Shown here in pieces: positions 14,927-16,578 of a stretch of DNA of 16,578 nt. Below the pieces are notes generated by a model that was given only the letters and a program-made list of their open reading frames with translations, was not told where the DNA came from and did not search any database. Position 1 is the first letter of the stretch. Every line of letters begins with the position of its first letter. Location of the stretch: contig CALKMQ010000054.1 in the NCBI GenBank assembly GCA_938092125.1, positions 1 to 16,578 of the forward strand, written 5' to 3'. Origin of the DNA: an uncultured bacterium (GTDB lineage Bacteria; Fidelibacterota; Marinisomatia; Marinisomatales; UBA1611). Made by a program: the position numbers and the translations under genes.

Positions 14927-15373
14927 ATGAAAAATTTCTTAATGGGAATATTATTTGCAATGGTAATATTTAGTTGCACTCCTCCTGAACCAATAATTAT
15001 AGAAGTCCCTGTAGAGAAAAAAGACAAACTCACCTTAGGAAAAGTTCAAAGCCAGGTTAAAAAAGGCATGAATCAAACTGAAATCTTGGAGGTATTAGGC
15101 TCGCCAAATATAGCAACAAAAAATTCTAGTGGAGATGAAGTTTGGACTTATGATAGAATTGGGACATCTCAATCATTATCAAACAATGCCTCAGCCACAT
15201 ATGGTCAAGCTCAACTAGGAAGGGGGTTTTGGACTTTCCTCTTTGGTGGGACCACAAATTCTGTCCAATCAAATTCAGATAAAAATACAGAATCTAAATC
15301 TCTTACAGTCATTATTACATTTGATAAAAATAAACTCGTTTCAGATTTTACTTACCAAAGTTTAAAATATTAA
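14927..15373 (+). CDS. BamE/SmpA/OmlA-like lipoprotein
   Basis: The 148-residue lipoprotein has a signal peptide with lipobox IFSC and lipidated Cys17. A single SmpA/OmlA-type domain follows: VKKGMNQTEILEVLGSP (44-60) and GDEVWTYDR (69-77), the usual K-G-M-t-x-x-e-V-x-x-x-L-G-x-P plus W-x-Y core, and it ends with a strand pair SLTVIITFDKNKLVSDFTY near 125-143. In proteobacteria BamE helps the BAM complex fold outer-membrane proteins, but this domain also occurs in unrelated lipoproteins, so the role is only suggestive. A Gly/Asn/Ser-rich insertion (about 82-122) with GRGFWTFLFGGTT is larger than in classical BamE. AAGGAG (14911-14916) lies 10 nt before the ATG. The next gene starts 3 nt after its stop. 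Confidence 0.82.
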   Translation: MKNFLMGILFAMVIFSCTPPEPIIIEVPVEKKDKLTLGKVQSQVKKGMNQTEILEVLGSPNIATKNSSGDEVWTYDRIGTSQSLSNNASATYGQAQLGRGFWTFLFGGTTNSVQSNSDKNTESKSLTVIITFDKNKLVSDFTYQSLKY

Positions 15374-15376
15374 CCA

Positions 15377-16162
15377 ATGCGGCGCTTAATACGTCCTTCA
15401 ACAATACCAGGTAAACTTCGACTTTTATCGCTTATTATATATTTATCAAGTTCTAATATAGTATATTCGCAGAACAAGCCGCCAACTGCAGTATCCAGAA
15501 CTCTCCAGACCCAAAATTTTTCAGCAAATTTTAAAACAACTCTCAAAGCATCAATCAATGCTCTACAAGATTTAGATTATACAATCGATGTTCTTAATTC
15601 TGATGTTGGATTAATAACTGCGAGCAGAACAACCGAAAAAAAGAAAGCAGATGTTTCATCAGATGCTATTGAACCAGGTCCTTCAACTCAAAATAATATG
15701 GATGGTGAGATAGATGCTGAAGAAACAGCAAAACAAGAACAATCTCAAACATGTGCCAAAATTTTTGGCTTTGCTGTTTTTGTTGTTTTTGTTGTTGTAA
15801 TTATAAATGCAATCTTTGGAGATGACAATGATGACAATGATGACGATGATGATGATAGTTCTAGCTCATCAAAGCGGTGGAGTCGATCTAGGCACACATC
15901 AAATTCAACTAATAAAACAGTAAACAATTATTATCAAGATGACACTCCAAAAGGTCCGCGCATTTATCGCTATAAAGTAACGATAAATATCGACGAGTCT
16001 GGCTCAAATAACACAAATATTCGTGTTAGTGCGAGCGGTGAATTGGAGCAGGATGGTAAAATTTTAGAATCTGGTGGAATTCACGAACAAGAATTCTTTA
16101 AAAGATTTTTTGCCTCTATGAATAAATCTATTTTCTTAGATCAGAACCTTCCTACTAATTAA
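15377..16162 (+). CDS. Envelope protein with alpha/beta domain split by a transmembrane and poly-Asp insert
   Basis: Family not recognised by name. The 261-residue product has a basic N-terminus and a signal-like hydrophobic stretch (about 15-31, ending VYSQ). Residues 48-85 read as helix then strands (ASINALQDLDYTIDVLNSD and GLITASRT). Residues 195-254 read as strands then helix (YRYKVTINIDESG, NIRVSASGEL, EQEFFKRFFASMNKSIFL). Together they look like one helix-grip-like domain of the kind found in lipoproteins and BamC. Between them lie an acidic linker, a strong membrane helix (about 129-147), twelve Asp/Asn residues (149-160), a Ser run and a basic patch. Start chosen at 15377, 3 nt after the preceding stop and without a ribosome site, so it is probably coupled to the BamE-like gene. 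Its stop overlaps that of the convergent gene. Confidence 0.7.
   Translation: MRRLIRPSTIPGKLRLLSLIIYLSSSNIVYSQNKPPTAVSRTLQTQNFSANFKTTLKASINALQDLDYTIDVLNSDVGLITASRTTEKKKADVSSDAIEPGPSTQNNMDGEIDAEETAKQEQSQTCAKIFGFAVFVVFVVVIINAIFGDDNDDNDDDDDDSSSSSKRWSRSRHTSNSTNKTVNNYYQDDTPKGPRIYRYKVTINIDESGSNNTNIRVSASGELEQDGKILESGGIHEQEFFKRFFASMNKSIFLDQNLPTN
15821..15856 (+). repeat. Low-complexity GAT/GAC/AAT trinucleotide tract coding for Asp/Asn
   Basis: Twelve codons are arranged GAT GAC AAT twice, then GAT GAC and four GAT, encoding residues 149-160 as an Asp/Asn run directly after a membrane helix. Such a tract can change length by replication slippage in steps of three bases without breaking the frame. 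Confidence 0.85.
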
Positions 16163-16578
16163 AATCCCATACCTAATTTAAACTGAATCTCAGTAAATCC
16201 GTTCTCACCTTCATAAACGTCTTTTGTCATATTGTATCTAAAATTTAAATGCGAATCAACGACCAATATTTTAAACCTTAATCCAAGTTGTAGATGAACG
16301 CCACTATTATCAATCTTATTGTCTTTTAGGTAATCGATTAGCTTGTCTTCTAAACTACTTGCATCAAATTCTGCTGTCAAATCATCAGTGCTTAAAAGTT
16401 CTTTCACCATGGAAACACTCGCTCTAGGAGTTGAGCTATGCGAGTTCACTCCAACGCCAACTGATAACGCAGTCTTAGCTAGCAAAGGAATTGAGAAATC
16501 TGCGATATTTTTCTTCACAGTAATTCCAGAAGACACTCTAGCCCAACCAAAAGGGATATCTTCCATTTGAGTAACAGC
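16159..16578 (-). CDS. C-terminal part of a barrel-like exported protein (5' end cut by window edge)
   Basis: The frame is open to the right edge. An internal ATG at 16566 is unlikely to be the true start because codons continue upstream and no signal peptide follows it. The visible 139 residues have alternating polar and hydrophobic strands (AKTALSVGVGVN, VHLQLGLRFKILV, SHLNFRYNMT, TEIQFKLGMGF) and end in Phe, the usual terminal aromatic of outer-membrane barrels recognised by BamA. A helical segment with ASVSMVKELLSTDD and EDKLIDYLKDN interrupts the strands near the middle and may be a plug or external loop. It converges on the preceding gene, and the two stop codons overlap by 4 bases. No family name is assigned. 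Confidence 0.72.
   Translation of the reverse strand, partial: AVTQMEDIPFGWARVSSGITVKKNIADFSIPLLAKTALSVGVGVNSHSSTPRASVSMVKELLSTDDLTAEFDASSLEDKLIDYLKDNKIDNSGVHLQLGLRFKILVVDSHLNFRYNMTKDVYEGENGFTEIQFKLGMGF

Noticed and set aside
15745..15927. A 60-codon minus-strand ORF rich in Ser/Leu opposite the poly-Asp tract
   Set aside because: It is the complement of the GAT/GAC repeat and has no independent coding signal.

Overview
The window is an AT-rich, almost gap-free piece of a Gram-negative bacterial chromosome. Several features point to the FCB superphylum, and marine Marinimicrobia/SAR406-like lineages (Fidelibacterota) fit best. These are a C-terminal sorting domain with a YPNPFNP motif, a secreted nuclease with a dockerin-like D-x-N-x-D-x-x-V-D tail, signal peptides ending in FSQ, many weak or absent Shine-Dalgarno sites, and many envelope and beta-barrel-like proteins. 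There is no rRNA or other phylogenetic marker that settles this, so the assignment is inference. I see no mobile element, CRISPR array, integrase or origin, and no gene-free stretch longer than about 120 bases.

Left part (1-4039). A SpoU-type rRNA methyltransferase (rlmB-like, cut by the left edge) runs leftward from a good promoter at 772-799. Divergent from it are a CAT-anticodon tRNA, whose acceptor stem fits tRNA-Ile2 better than tRNA-Met, and a tight run of four plus-strand genes: an exported putative beta-barrel protein, a type IX secretion cargo, a DUF971 protein and a lipoprotein resembling esterase-like phytases. The tRNA ends only 25 nt before the first start codon, so it is probably the head of this transcript.

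Centre (4114-12497, minus strand). Eight genes are packed with overlaps or gaps of at most 25 nt and probably form one operon behind a sigma70-like promoter at 12534-12562. In order of transcription they are a DNA-methyltransferase-fold protein with altered catalytic motifs, yqeY, cvpA, dnaG, two paralogous PEGA-domain envelope proteins, a 641-residue exported barrel-like protein and gpmA. The yqeY/dnaG core recalls the macromolecular-synthesis operon (rpsU-yqeY-dnaG-rpoD). Here rpsU and rpoD are absent, and cvpA, envelope genes and a glycolytic enzyme have been attached.

Right part (12616-16578). A probable plus-strand group encodes a secreted endonuclease I with a dockerin-like tail, a thioredoxin-type arsenate reductase and a DDAH/amidinotransferase-fold hydrolase, ending at a weak AT-rich hairpin. 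Next come a BamE/SmpA-like lipoprotein and a protein whose soluble alpha/beta domain appears split by a transmembrane and poly-Asp insert. The last gene, minus strand and cut by the right edge, is the C-terminal part of a barrel-like protein. Its stop codon shares the palindrome TTAA with the stop of its convergent neighbour.

The most interesting points are the catalytically altered methyltransferase heading the primase operon, the paralogous PEGA pair with an apparently undescribed N-terminal domain, the split-domain protein beside a BamE-like lipoprotein, and the tRNA-led envelope transcript.
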